Below are positions 15,245-24,065 of a stretch of 64,000 nucleotides of DNA, in pieces. How positions within the stretch are numbered: the stretch's first letter is position 1; every line of letters begins with the position of its first letter. The notes under the pieces were generated by a model. The model searched no databases. It saw only the letters and a list, made by a program, of their open reading frames with translations, and had not been told where the DNA came from. Made by a program: the position numbers and the translations under genes. The stretch is taken from the NCBI GenBank assembly GCA_036733925.1, contig DAIMZO010000010.1, positions 1 through 64,000 of the forward strand. Direction: 5' to 3'. The DNA is from UBA2897 sp036733925. GTDB lineage: Bacteria; Bacillota; Negativicutes; Selenomonadales; Selenomonadaceae.

Positions 15245-16337
15245 AGAAATACGGACGGTTCCCGTGGAACTCGGGCCGGAAAGCTATACTATATATATTG
15301 GTATGGATCTGCAGGAAACGGTTCTTTCCGCTCTGCGGCAGAAGGAGTACTCAAAAAAGACCCTGCTCGTGACGGACAGCAATGTCGGTCCGATATACGG
15401 GTCGAAGGTGCGCTCCGTCCTGGGGAAGGCAGGGCTTGAGGTCGACCTCTATGAGGTTCCGGCCGGCGAACACACGAAGAATCTCGCGGAGGCCGAGAAG
15501 CTCTATACGCGCTGCATCGAGCTCGGGCTCGACCGCAAGTCTCCGATTTTCGCGCTCGGCGGCGGTGTCGTCGGTGATCTCACCGGTTTCGTCGCGGCAA
15601 CCTATATGCGCGGCGTGCCTTTTGTGCAGCTGCCGACCAGCCTGCTCGCGATGGTCGATTCCAGCGTCGGCGGGAAGGTCGCGGTCAACCACGCGCTCGG
15701 CAAGAACCTGATTGGGGCATTCTATCAGCCGGACGCGGTATTCATGGATCTGTCGATGCTCGAGAGCCTGCCAAAACGGGAAATCTGCACGGGGCTCGGG
15801 GAGATTGTCAAGTACGGCATGATCTATGATGCGGATTTCTTCGCGTTCCTCGAGCAGCATGCGGAGGAAGTCCTGCGCCTCGACCATGAGCCGACGCGGC
15901 ACATGATTGCGCGGTCGTGCGAGATCAAGGCAGAGGTCGTGAGCCAGGACGAGAAGGAAGCGGGGCTCCGGCGTATCCTGAACTTCGGGCATACGATGGG
16001 GCACGCTATCGAGAAGGAAACAGGCTATATCCGCTACAATCACGGCGAGGCCGTTGCCATCGGCATGGCGGGCGCCGCGGATATCAGCGTGCAGATGAGG
16101 CTCCTGAACGCGGCGGATGCCCGGCGCATCGACGCGCTGATTGAGGCCATGCACCTGCCGCTCTATGCGGACGGGTGCACGGTGAATGCGATGTACGCGG
16201 ATATCTTCCACGATAAGAAGACCATCGGAGGCAAGGTCAACTGGGTATTGCTCGACCGCATCGGCCATGCCTTGTGCCGGAATGACGTACCGGAATCCGT
16301 CGTGCGCGGGGCCATGAAGGCGCGGATCCAACACTGA
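15237..16337 (+). CDS. aroB: 3-dehydroquinate synthase
   Basis: Cyclises DAHP to 3-dehydroquinate, using NAD and a divalent metal. The 366-residue length is typical. Visible are the NAD-binding GGGVVGDLTGFVAATYMRG (residues ~104-122), the PTSLLAMVDSSVGGKVAVNH block (~129-148) and the metal-site His residues in NFGHTMGHAIE (~247-257) and YNHGEAVAIGM. KYGMIYD carries an active-site Lys. ATG 15237 follows gaggtg with 6 bases spacing; the GTG in that site would be too early. A weak hairpin agtcc/ggact with ctt after it (16353-16366) may end the operon. Confidence 0.96.
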   Translation: MGEEIRTVPVELGPESYTIYIGMDLQETVLSALRQKEYSKKTLLVTDSNVGPIYGSKVRSVLGKAGLEVDLYEVPAGEHTKNLAEAEKLYTRCIELGLDRKSPIFALGGGVVGDLTGFVAATYMRGVPFVQLPTSLLAMVDSSVGGKVAVNHALGKNLIGAFYQPDAVFMDLSMLESLPKREICTGLGEIVKYGMIYDADFFAFLEQHAEEVLRLDHEPTRHMIARSCEIKAEVVSQDEKEAGLRRILNFGHTMGHAIEKETGYIRYNHGEAVAIGMAGAADISVQMRLLNAADARRIDALIEAMHLPLYADGCTVNAMYADIFHDKKTIGGKVNWVLLDRIGHALCRNDVPESVVRGAMKARIQH

Positions 16338-16390
16338 CGCGCGTTCTTGCCAAGTCCTTTCGGACTCTTCTATAAAAATACAGATTATCC

Positions 16391-16419
16391 TTTTGCAGAG
16401 GACGGGTTTGTGCTATAAT
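16391..16419 (+). promoter_or_regulatory. extended -10 promoter for the permease
   Basis: TGCTATAAT (16411-16419) is an extended -10 element; a weak -35 (TTTTGC, 17-base spacer, or TTGCAG, 15 bases) lies before it. The permease start is about 75 bases downstream. Confidence 0.55.
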
Positions 16420-16494
16420 GATGTCATGTTGTATTCTTTACATGACTTTGCTCGAAGTTTTGTATAGAAGAAAAGAAAGAACAGGAGTTGGTGC

Positions 16495-17892
16495 GTGTTG
16501 AAGATCTTCCGCACAAAGAGCATCCAGGAATACATGATGGATGCATCGAAGACACATCTGAAAAAGGAAATGGGGCCGGTCGACGTCATATTCCTCGGCG
16601 TCGGCATCATCGTCGGAACGGGCATTTTCGTGCTGCCGGGCGTCGCCGCCGCGAAATATGCGGGGCCTGCCCTGATGCTTTCCTTCGTGCTCGCGAGCGT
16701 TGCCTGCGGCTTCGTCGCGATGCTTTATTCGGAGCTCGCCTCGACCATGCCGGTCGCCGGCAGTTCCTATGCCTACGCCTACGCGTCCCTCGGCGAGGTG
16801 CTCGCGTGGCTGGTCGGCTGGAACCTCGTGCTCGAGTACACGGTCGGCGCGAGCGCGGTCGCTGGCGGATGGTCTGCCTATGTCATGGGCCTGCTGAAGT
16901 CCGCCGGGTTTGCGATATCCGATGCTTGGACGAAGGTGCCGGCAGATGGCGGCATCATGAATCTGCCGGCCATCCTGATCACGCTGTTCCTGACGGTTCT
17001 GCTGATCCGCGGCGTGCATGAGAGCACGATGGTCAACCGCGTGCTCGTCGCCGTGAAATTGCTGGCCATCTTCATTTTCTTGTTCCTTGCTGCGCCGTCC
17101 GTCGACGTGACGAATTGGGAGCCGTTCATGCCATACGGGTTCTCCGGCGTCTCCGCGGGTGCCGCGGTCATCATCTTCGGCTATCTCGGATTCGACGCAA
17201 TCTCGACGGCGGCCGAGGAGACGAAGAAGCCGGAGCGCGATATGCCAATCGGCATCATCGGGTCGCTGCTGATCTGCACGCTCCTCTACGTTGCGGTGAC
17301 GGCCGTCATGACGGGCAATGTGCCCTATACGGAACTCGACAACGCGGAGCCGGTGGCGTTCACCCTGCGTGAGCTCGGCTACCGCTTTGGTTCCGCTGTC
17401 GTCGGCACGGGTGCTATCGCCGGCCTGACGACGGTTCTGCTGAACATGATGTACGCGCAGACGCGTGCGTTCTTCGCAATGTCGCGCGACGGCCTGATCC
17501 CGCATTCGGTATGCAAGATCAACCCGCGCTTTGCGACGCCGCACCGCATTACGATTATCGTCGGCTTGGCGGTCGCGCTGATTTCCGGCTTCACGCCGAT
17601 CAATGTCGTCGCGGAGATGTGCTCGGTCGGCACGCTGTTTGCGTTCATCATCGCGTCCATCGGCGCGGTGCTCATGCGCAGCAAGTACCCGGATGTCCAC
17701 CGTCCGTTCAAATGCCCGGCCATCAAGGTCATTGGCTTGCTCGCCGTCCTGAGCTGCGGCTATATCATGTACTATCTGTCGTCGGTGACCTGGGAGCGCT
17801 TCTGGATCTGGAGTGCGATTGGCCTGCTGATCTACTTCGTGTACGGCTACCGGCACAGCCGCGAGAATGCGAAAGCGGAAAAAGTGAAATAA
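16495..17892 (+). CDS. APC family amino acid permease
   Basis: A 465-residue polytopic transporter of the amino acid-polyamine-organocation superfamily, closest in pattern to the cationic amino-acid/YfnA-type permeases. GIIVGTGIFVLPGVAA (residues ~37-52) is the unwound TM1 motif that binds the amino-acid backbone. ASTMPVAGSSYAYAYASLGEVLAWLVGWNLVLEY is split over TM3. FGYLGFDAISTAAEETKKPERDMPIGI (~225-250) is the TM6 region with its consensus FDA. Twelve hydrophobic segments can be counted. Start at GTG 16495, 7 bases after aggag; TTG 16498 would also serve. A single-gene unit with its own promoter and terminator. Substrate cannot be told from sequence alone. Confidence 0.88.
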   Translation: MLKIFRTKSIQEYMMDASKTHLKKEMGPVDVIFLGVGIIVGTGIFVLPGVAAAKYAGPALMLSFVLASVACGFVAMLYSELASTMPVAGSSYAYAYASLGEVLAWLVGWNLVLEYTVGASAVAGGWSAYVMGLLKSAGFAISDAWTKVPADGGIMNLPAILITLFLTVLLIRGVHESTMVNRVLVAVKLLAIFIFLFLAAPSVDVTNWEPFMPYGFSGVSAGAAVIIFGYLGFDAISTAAEETKKPERDMPIGIIGSLLICTLLYVAVTAVMTGNVPYTELDNAEPVAFTLRELGYRFGSAVVGTGAIAGLTTVLLNMMYAQTRAFFAMSRDGLIPHSVCKINPRFATPHRITIIVGLAVALISGFTPINVVAEMCSVGTLFAFIIASIGAVLMRSKYPDVHRPFKCPAIKVIGLLAVLSCGYIMYYLSSVTWERFWIWSAIGLLIYFVYGYRHSRENAKAEKVK

Positions 17893-17986
17893 ACAGCCAT
17901 ATGATATAGTGCTAATATAAAAATAATGAAAGTTTTTTCGTAAGCCTTTCCATAAAAAGAAGTTATATATGCGATAAATAAGGATG

Positions 17987-18024
17987 TGCCGCCTTTCCGT
18001 AACAGGACAGGGCGGCGTTTCTTT
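17987..18024 (+). terminator. rho-independent terminator after permease
   Basis: Stem gccgcctttcc (17989-17999 region) / ggacagggcggc (18005-18016) with one mismatch, followed by gtttcttt. Confidence 0.75.
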
Positions 18025-18320
18025 ATGCACGCGATTCCGGATGCAAGGCATGACTTTTGTGAAAATCCGTTTGTCTAATAGACAGAATCTTATTGTTGCA
18101 TAAGCGAGACTTATATCAGAAAGTGCCAAAGTTTGTAAATCGGTTTCGTTTTGATGCGATAAGGCTTTTCTATAGTGTTTACAAGCATTCTTTCGCGGTG
18201 TATAATGAGAAAGAGCTCGCGGAGCCGCGCTTTCGTTATCCGCGGGGTTCGCATCTAGTTGTGTAAGGATTCCTGCCTCAGGCAGAATAATGTAAAAACC
18301 AAGAGGGGAGCAATTACCAC
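18025..18320 (+). promoter_or_regulatory. nifJ promoter and long structured leader
   Basis: This gene-free stretch holds a near-consensus promoter, TTTACA (18178-18183), exactly 17 bases, TATAAT (18201-18206). About 105-110 bases of untranslated leader follow before ATG 18321. The leader has two small hairpins (agcgcggctccgcgagct-type pairing near 18212-18231 and ctgcc-tca-ggcag at 18274-18286). Upstream, TGTCTAATAGACA (18072-18084) is a perfect 13-base inverted repeat. I do not see a known riboswitch or a clear Rex site. Confidence 0.65.
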
Positions 18321-21300
18321 ATGAGCAAAAAGATGAAAACCATGGACGGCAACACAGCTGCCGCCTACGTCTCCTACGCCTTTACGGATGTGGCTGCGAT
18401 CTATCCGATTACGCCGTCTTCGCCGATGGCGGAACATGTCGATGAGTTCGCGGCGCATGGCCGGAAGAACCTTTTCGGCCAGACGGTCCGTGTCATCGAG
18501 ATGGAGTCCGAGGGCGGTGCGGCAGGCGCGGTCCACGGGTCGCTGCAGGCCGGCGCGCTGACGACGACCTACACGGCATCGCAGGGCTTCCTGCTGATGA
18601 TTCCGAACCTCTACAAGGTCGCCGGCGAGCTGCTGCCGGGCGTATTCCACGTTTCGGCGCGCGCGCTCGCGGCTTCGAGCCTGAACATCTTCGGCGATCA
18701 TCAGGACGTCATGGCAGCCCGCCAGACGGGCTGTGCGATGCTCGCTGAGGCGAGCGTGCAGGAGGTCATGGATCTCTCCGCGGTCGCGCATCTTGTCGCG
18801 ATCAAGGGCCGCGTGCCGTTCATCAATTTCTTCGATGGTTTCCGCACGTCGCATGAGATCCAGAAGATTGAGACGATCGATTACGAAGACCTCGGCAGGA
18901 TTCTCGACTGGGATGCTGTTAAGGCTTTCCGCCGCCGCGCGCTGAACCCGGATCATCCGGTCATCCGCGGCACGGCGCAGAACCCGGATATCTACTTCCA
19001 GGAGCGCGAGGCCGTCAACCCATATTATGAGGCAATCCCGCAGCTCGTCGAGGACGCGATGGCGGATCTCGCGAAGATTACGGGCCGCGAGCATCACCTG
19101 TTCGATTACTACGGCGCAAAGGAAGCGGACCGCGTGATTATCGCGATGGGTTCCGTCTGCCAGACGGCGCAGGAAGTCGCGGACTACCTCAACGCGAACG
19201 GCGAGAAGGTCGGCGTGCTGAACGTCCATCTCTATCGTCCGTTCTCCGTCGAGCATTTCCTGAAGCAGCTCCCGACGACGGTCAAGAAGGTGGCGGTGCT
19301 CGACCGCACGAAAGAGCCGGGCGCGCTTGGTGAGCCGCTCTACCTCGATGTGCGCGCAGCGTACTACAGCTCCGACCGCAAGCCGGTCATCGTCGGCGGC
19401 CGCTACGGCCTCGGCGGCAAGGACACGACACCGGATCAGATCTTCGCCGTCTACGAGGAACTCAAGAAGGACGCGCCGAAGGATGGCTTCACGATCGGCA
19501 TCGAGGACAATGTCACGGAGACGAGCCTCACGCCGATCCATGGCGACGTCAACCTGACGCCGGCCGGGACGACGGCTTGCAAGTTCTGGGGCATGGGCTC
19601 CGATGGCACGGTTGGCGCGAACAAGAGCGCGATCAAGATCATCGGCGACAACACGGATATGTACGCGCAGGCTTACTTCGCCTATGACTCGAAGAAGTCG
19701 GGCGGCATCACGATGAGCCATCTGCGTTTCGGTAAGGATCCGATCACGAGCCCGTACCTCATCAATCAGGCAGACTTCATCAGCTGCTCGCAGCAGTCGT
19801 ATGTGAACAACTACGACCTGCTCGCCGGCCTCAAGAAGGGCGGCACGTTCCTGCTAAATACGGTCTGGGACGATGCGGAGCTCTCCGAGCATCTGCCGGC
19901 TTCGATGAAACGCTATATCGCGGAGAACGACATCCAGTTCTATACGGTCAACGCCGTGAAAATCGCGGCAGACCTCGGCCTCGGCGGCCGCTTCAACATG
20001 GTCATGCAGTCCGCGTTCTTCAAGCTCACGAACATCATCCCGATTGATGAGGCTGTGAAGTACCTGAAAGACGCGGTCGTCACGGCGTATGGCCGCAAGG
20101 GCCAGAAGGTCGTCGACATGAACCACGGCGCCATCGACCAGGGCATCAACGCGCTGCACAAGGTCGCAGTTCCGTCTGACTGGAAGGAGGCGCAGGATGA
20201 GGCAAAGGCCAAGAAAGATGTTCCGGCCTTCATCGAGAAGATCCAGGAAGTCATGAACCGTCAGGAAGGCGACAAGCTGACGGTCGGCGACTTCAAGGGC
20301 ATGGAAGACGGCACGTTCCCGCTCGGCGGCACGCAGTACGAGAAGCGCGGCACGGCCATCAGGGTTCCGGTCTGGGATGCCGAGAAGTGCATCGCCTGCA
20401 ACCAGTGCTCGTTCGTCTGCCCGCACGCGGCAATCCGTCCGGTTCTGACGACCGACGAAGAGCTCGCGAAGGCGCCGGAGGGCTTCCCACATTTCGAGCC
20501 GCGCCAGTACAAGGGCCTGCATTTCACGATTGCAGTGTCGGACTTCGACTGCCTCGGCTGCGGCAACTGCGCGCAGGTCTGCCCAAAGCAGGCGCTCTCG
20601 ATGGAGCCGCTTGACGATACGCGCCGCGCAGAGCAGTGTTGGTTCGACTATGGCGTAGACACGGAGAAAGTCACCGCGAAGAAGACCATGATGAAGAAGA
20701 CGACGGTCATCGGCTCGCAGTTCGAGAAGCCGCTGTTCGAGTTCTCCGGCGCCTGCGCCGGCTGCGGCGAGACGCCGTACGCGAAGCTCATCACGCAACT
20801 GTTCGGTGACCGCATGATGGTCGCGAACGCGACGGGCTGCTCCTCCATCTGGGGCGCTTCGGCTCCGGCTATGCCGTACGTCAAGAACGCGCAGGGCCAC
20901 GGCCCGGCATGGGCAAACTCCTTGTTCGAGGACAATGCGGAGTTCGGCCTCGGCATGATGCTCGGCACCAAGGCTGTCCGCAACCGTCTGCAGGCTGATG
21001 TCGACGCTGCCGTTGAGGCAGGCAAGGGCTCGGCAGAGCTGCAGGCTGTGCTCAAGGATTGGAGCGAGCATGTCGATGATGGCGAGGGCACGCGCGACCG
21101 CGCGGACAAGCTTACGGCGCTCCTCGAGGCCGAGAAGGGCAGCGACGAGCTCCTGAATAAGATCTACGAGGAGAAGGACTACTTCGTGAAGCGCTCCCAG
21201 TGGATCTTCGGCGGCGACGGCTGGGCTTACGATATCGGCTACGGCGGACTCGACCACGTGCTCGCATCCGGCGAGGACGTCAACGTGTTCGTCTTCGATA

Positions 21301-21845
21301 CCGAGGTCTATTCGAATACGGGCGGCCAGGCATCGAAGGCAACGCCGGCGGCGGCTATCGCACAGTTCGCGGCATCCGGCAAGAAGACGAAGAAGAAGGA
21401 TCTCGGCCGCATGGCGATGTCCTATGGCTACGTCTACGTCGCGCAGGTCGACATGGGCGCGGATCACAATCAGCTCATGAAGGCCATCACCGAGGCCGAG
21501 GCTTATCATGGCCCGTCCCTGATCATCGGCTACAGCCCGTGCATCAACCACGGCATCCGCAAGGGCATGGGCTGCTCCCAGCTCGAGGGCAAACTCGCGG
21601 TCGAGTGCGGCTATTGGGCGAACTACCGCTACAATCCGCAGCTCGTGGGTACGGATAAGAATCCGTTCAGCCTCGACTCCAAGGAACCGGATTTCTCGAA
21701 ATTCCACGACTTCCTCATGGGCGAGACCCGCTACATCAGCCTGTCCCGTTCCTTCCCGGAGGCGGCCGAGGCGCTGTTCGAGAAGACCCAGCACGACGCT
21801 GAGGTTCGCTACAACACCTACAAGAAGCTCGCTGGCAAGGAATAA
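18321..21845 (+). CDS. nifJ: pyruvate:ferredoxin (flavodoxin) oxidoreductase
   Basis: Oxidises pyruvate with CoA to acetyl-CoA, CO2 and reduced ferredoxin or flavodoxin; a cytoplasmic homodimer and the core of anaerobic pyruvate metabolism. The single 1174-residue chain has all domains in order: domain I starting MDGNTAAAYVSYAFTDVAAIYPITPSSPMAEH; the gamma-like domain III; two [4Fe-4S] ferredoxin motifs CIACNQCSFVCP (near 689) and CLGCGNCAQVCP (near 742); the proximal-cluster CAGCGETPYAK (near 811); and the TPP-binding GGDGWAYDIGYGGLDHVL (near 965) with the NTGGQASKATP segment. The ATG at 18321 follows aagaggggag. It is monocistronic, between a strong promoter and a strong terminator. The flavodoxins at the window start are possible acceptors. 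Confidence 0.98.
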   Translation: MSKKMKTMDGNTAAAYVSYAFTDVAAIYPITPSSPMAEHVDEFAAHGRKNLFGQTVRVIEMESEGGAAGAVHGSLQAGALTTTYTASQGFLLMIPNLYKVAGELLPGVFHVSARALAASSLNIFGDHQDVMAARQTGCAMLAEASVQEVMDLSAVAHLVAIKGRVPFINFFDGFRTSHEIQKIETIDYEDLGRILDWDAVKAFRRRALNPDHPVIRGTAQNPDIYFQEREAVNPYYEAIPQLVEDAMADLAKITGREHHLFDYYGAKEADRVIIAMGSVCQTAQEVADYLNANGEKVGVLNVHLYRPFSVEHFLKQLPTTVKKVAVLDRTKEPGALGEPLYLDVRAAYYSSDRKPVIVGGRYGLGGKDTTPDQIFAVYEELKKDAPKDGFTIGIEDNVTETSLTPIHGDVNLTPAGTTACKFWGMGSDGTVGANKSAIKIIGDNTDMYAQAYFAYDSKKSGGITMSHLRFGKDPITSPYLINQADFISCSQQSYVNNYDLLAGLKKGGTFLLNTVWDDAELSEHLPASMKRYIAENDIQFYTVNAVKIAADLGLGGRFNMVMQSAFFKLTNIIPIDEAVKYLKDAVVTAYGRKGQKVVDMNHGAIDQGINALHKVAVPSDWKEAQDEAKAKKDVPAFIEKIQEVMNRQEGDKLTVGDFKGMEDGTFPLGGTQYEKRGTAIRVPVWDAEKCIACNQCSFVCPHAAIRPVLTTDEELAKAPEGFPHFEPRQYKGLHFTIAVSDFDCLGCGNCAQVCPKQALSMEPLDDTRRAEQCWFDYGVDTEKVTAKKTMMKKTTVIGSQFEKPLFEFSGACAGCGETPYAKLITQLFGDRMMVANATGCSSIWGASAPAMPYVKNAQGHGPAWANSLFEDNAEFGLGMMLGTKAVRNRLQADVDAAVEAGKGSAELQAVLKDWSEHVDDGEGTRDRADKLTALLEAEKGSDELLNKIYEEKDYFVKRSQWIFGGDGWAYDIGYGGLDHVLASGEDVNVFVFDTEVYSNTGGQASKATPAAAIAQFAASGKKTKKKDLGRMAMSYGYVYVAQVDMGADHNQLMKAITEAEAYHGPSLIIGYSPCINHGIRKGMGCSQLEGKLAVECGYWANYRYNPQLVGTDKNPFSLDSKEPDFSKFHDFLMGETRYISLSRSFPEAAEALFEKTQHDAEVRYNTYKKLAGKE

Positions 21846-21866
21846 TCACCCGGCGTGAATCGCATA

Positions 21867-21916
21867 AGAGAGCGGGGGCTCTGCAGGCCTAGATCTGCGG
21901 AGCCCCTGCTCTTTTT
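21867..21916 (+). terminator. strong rho-independent terminator after nifJ
   Basis: A long GC-rich stem of roughly 18 bp joins agagcgggggctctgcag (21868-21885) and ctgcggagcccctgctct (21895-21912), followed by ttttt. Confidence 0.93.
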
Positions 21917-21981
21917 GATTGCATTTGACCTCCTTCCATGATAAACTGGATATAATATGGGTTAGAGGAGTTATTTTCAAG

Positions 21982-23295
21982 TTGAATAGAAAAGATAGAC
22001 GTTATTTTTTCCGCGGATTGAGAGGCGCTGCCTTTGCTGCGGCTTTTGGCGCGTCAATGTTTCTTCCATTGATGCATGGGGAAGATATGGTGCTGGCTGA
22101 GTCTCTGGACGGACAGGGTCCGGAGCGGGTGCAGGAACAGGAAATCGAGGGGAAGCCGGCCTCCGGGGCGGTGTTCGGCTATCACCCGATGGCGCGCCCG
22201 GATATCCCGGGGCTCTACGTGTCGCCGGATGACACGATTCCGGAGCTCTCCGCACGCTCAGCCGTCGTGATGGATGCGGCGACGGGGCGCGTGCTCTACG
22301 AGCGGGATATGAAGACGCGGCGTTTCCCCGCGAGCACGACGAAGATCATGACGCTGATCATCGCGCTCGAGAACAGCAGCCCGGACGAAATCGTGCATAT
22401 CGGGCCGCACGCCGCCGGTGCGGAGGGCTCGACGCTCTGGCTGCAGGAGGGTGACGCAATCCCGATGGACGAGCTCCTGACGGGCATGATGATGCGTTCC
22501 GGCAACGACGCGACGATTGCCGTGGCGGAGCATATCGCCGGATCGGTCGATGCTTTCGCGAAGATGATGACGGAGAAGGCAAAGGAGATCGGCGCGGAGG
22601 ACACCTCGTTCGTGAATTCAAGCGGGCTGCCGGACGAGAACCATTACACGACGGCTTACGACCTCGCGCTGATTGCGAGCTACGGTTACCGCGAGGTGCC
22701 GCACTTCGAGGAGATCGTCTCGACGAAGGAGATTGAGTACCCGTGGGTCAAGGACGAGACGAAGCATCTGCGCAACGAGAATCAGATGCTCTGGCTCTAC
22801 CGCGGAGGAAATGGCGTCAAGACCGGCTATACGGAGGCGGCGGGCCGCTGCCTCGTGTCTGGGGCGAAGCAGAATGGACTGCAGCTTGTCTCGGTAGTCC
22901 TCGATTCGACCTATATGTGGAACGATTCGATTGCTCTGCTCGACTACGGTTTCCAGCATGTCAAGGCGCATACGCTCTGCAAGGCCGGCGACACGGTCGC
23001 GAGCATTCCCGTGCGCAAGGCCAGGGGCGGTTCGGTGCCCGCCGTCGCGGCATCGGATGTGACCGTCCCGCTGCAGGATGGCGAGAAGGGAAAGGACTAC
23101 GAGAAGCATATCGAGACGCCGAAGAACCTGCAGGCGCCGGTCAAGGCCGGCGACGTGGTCGGCAAGCTCGTCCTTACGTATAAAGGAAAGCCATGCTATT
23201 CGACGGATCTGATCGCGTCCCGTGATGTCGAGGAGAAGTCGTTGTTCCGGACGGTCTGGCAGGCCTTGCAGGATATCGGAAAGGGTTGGCTCTGA
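21982..23295 (+). CDS. dacF: D-alanyl-D-alanine carboxypeptidase (DacF/PBP5 type)
   Basis: A 437-residue penicillin-binding protein that trims the terminal D-Ala from peptidoglycan stem peptides outside the cytoplasmic membrane. I start at TTG 21982 (gaggag 11 bases upstream), giving a basic start and hydrophobic signal AAFAAAFGASMFLPLM. Catalytic motifs: SxxK in ASTTKIM (Ser near residue 116), SGN in RSGNDATIAVAEH (near 172) and KTG in GVKTGYTEAAG (near 279). The ~100 residues after the catalytic domain (AVVLDSTYMW onward, GDTVASIPVRKARGG) form the PBP5_C beta domain. A C-terminal SLFRTVWQALQDIGKGWL segment may be the amphipathic membrane anchor. It overlaps the next gene (TGATG). Confidence 0.93.
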   Translation: MNRKDRRYFFRGLRGAAFAAAFGASMFLPLMHGEDMVLAESLDGQGPERVQEQEIEGKPASGAVFGYHPMARPDIPGLYVSPDDTIPELSARSAVVMDAATGRVLYERDMKTRRFPASTTKIMTLIIALENSSPDEIVHIGPHAAGAEGSTLWLQEGDAIPMDELLTGMMMRSGNDATIAVAEHIAGSVDAFAKMMTEKAKEIGAEDTSFVNSSGLPDENHYTTAYDLALIASYGYREVPHFEEIVSTKEIEYPWVKDETKHLRNENQMLWLYRGGNGVKTGYTEAAGRCLVSGAKQNGLQLVSVVLDSTYMWNDSIALLDYGFQHVKAHTLCKAGDTVASIPVRKARGGSVPAVAASDVTVPLQDGEKGKDYEKHIETPKNLQAPVKAGDVVGKLVLTYKGKPCYSTDLIASRDVEEKSLFRTVWQALQDIGKGWL

Positions 23296-24065
23296 TGGAA
23301 GGACGGGCATCTGGCGGGCCGGAGCGCCTGCAGAAAATCCTGAGCCGTGCGGGCATCGCCTCGCGCCGCGGCGCAGAGGCGATGATAAAGGCGGGCCGCG
23401 TGACCGTCGATGGTCAGGTCGTGACCGAGCTCGGCACGAAGGTCGATCCGGCAGAGGTTCGCATCGCGGTGGACGGCAAAGCCATCGGGGGGCCGGAGCG
23501 GCAGGTCTATTTCCTGCTGAACAAGCCGAAGGGATATCTTTCGACGGCACGCGACGACCGCGGCCGGAAGACCGTGCTCGACCTGTTCCCAGAGGTCCGC
23601 GAGCGGATCTATCCGGTCGGACGCCTCGACTACGACACCGAGGGGCTGCTCCTGCTCACGAATGACGGGGCACTCATGAACGGGCTGCTTCACCCGCGCT
23701 ATGAGGTCGAGAAAACCTATGTGGCAAAGGTTCGGGGGCCAGTGGATGAAGGCCGCCTCGAACAGATGCGGAAAGGGCTCGAGCTGGAGGATGGCAGGAC
23801 AGCTCCCGCGGAAGTCCGGAAACTCGGGGATGATGGGCATGACACGCACCGCGTCGAGGTCAGAATCCACGAGGGGCGAAACCGGCAGGTGCGCCGGATG
23901 TTCGCGGCCATCGGCTGCGAGGTGCTGGCGCTGCGGCGCGTGCGCTTTTCTTTCCTCGACCTGCACGGGGTGAAGACGGGGACGCACCGGGCCCTGACGG
24001 GAGAAGAAATCCGGAGACTTTATGAAATAGCTGGAGGTCAGCAGGATGAGCGGACAGGACGGTAA
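23295..24065 (+). CDS. rluB: pseudouridine synthase, RluB/RsuA family
   Basis: Makes pseudouridine in ribosomal RNA; the B. subtilis RluB position is in helix 80-93 of 23S rRNA (family knowledge). The 256-residue protein starts with an S4 RNA-binding domain (PERLQKILSRAGIASRRGAE, residues ~8-60) followed by the RsuA/RluB catalytic domain. The signature GRLDYDTEGLLLLTNDG near residue 115 contains the catalytic Asp. EGRNRQVRRMFAAIGCEVLALRR is the second conserved block. ATG 23295 overlaps the dacF stop. It overlaps the next gene by 20 bases, which is part of a dacF-rluB-flavoprotein-aroA-cmk-plsC run. Confidence 0.93.
   Translation: MEGRASGGPERLQKILSRAGIASRRGAEAMIKAGRVTVDGQVVTELGTKVDPAEVRIAVDGKAIGGPERQVYFLLNKPKGYLSTARDDRGRKTVLDLFPEVRERIYPVGRLDYDTEGLLLLTNDGALMNGLLHPRYEVEKTYVAKVRGPVDEGRLEQMRKGLELEDGRTAPAEVRKLGDDGHDTHRVEVRIHEGRNRQVRRMFAAIGCEVLALRRVRFSFLDLHGVKTGTHRALTGEEIRRLYEIAGGQQDERTGR

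Noticed and set aside
18051..18120. Possible Rex (NADH-sensor) operator upstream of nifJ (ttgtgaaaatcc, ttgttgcataag)
   Set aside because: Neither forms the TTGTTAA-N4-TTAACAA type dyad; only isolated half-site likeness.
19854..21794. 646-codon - strand frame opposite nifJ
   Set aside because: Caused by strong codon bias of the GC-rich + strand gene; no start context, no motif.
21925..21956. TTGACC ... TATAAT promoter for dacF
   Set aside because: The spacer is 20 bases, too long for a standard promoter; only the TATAAT at 21951-21956 is noteworthy.
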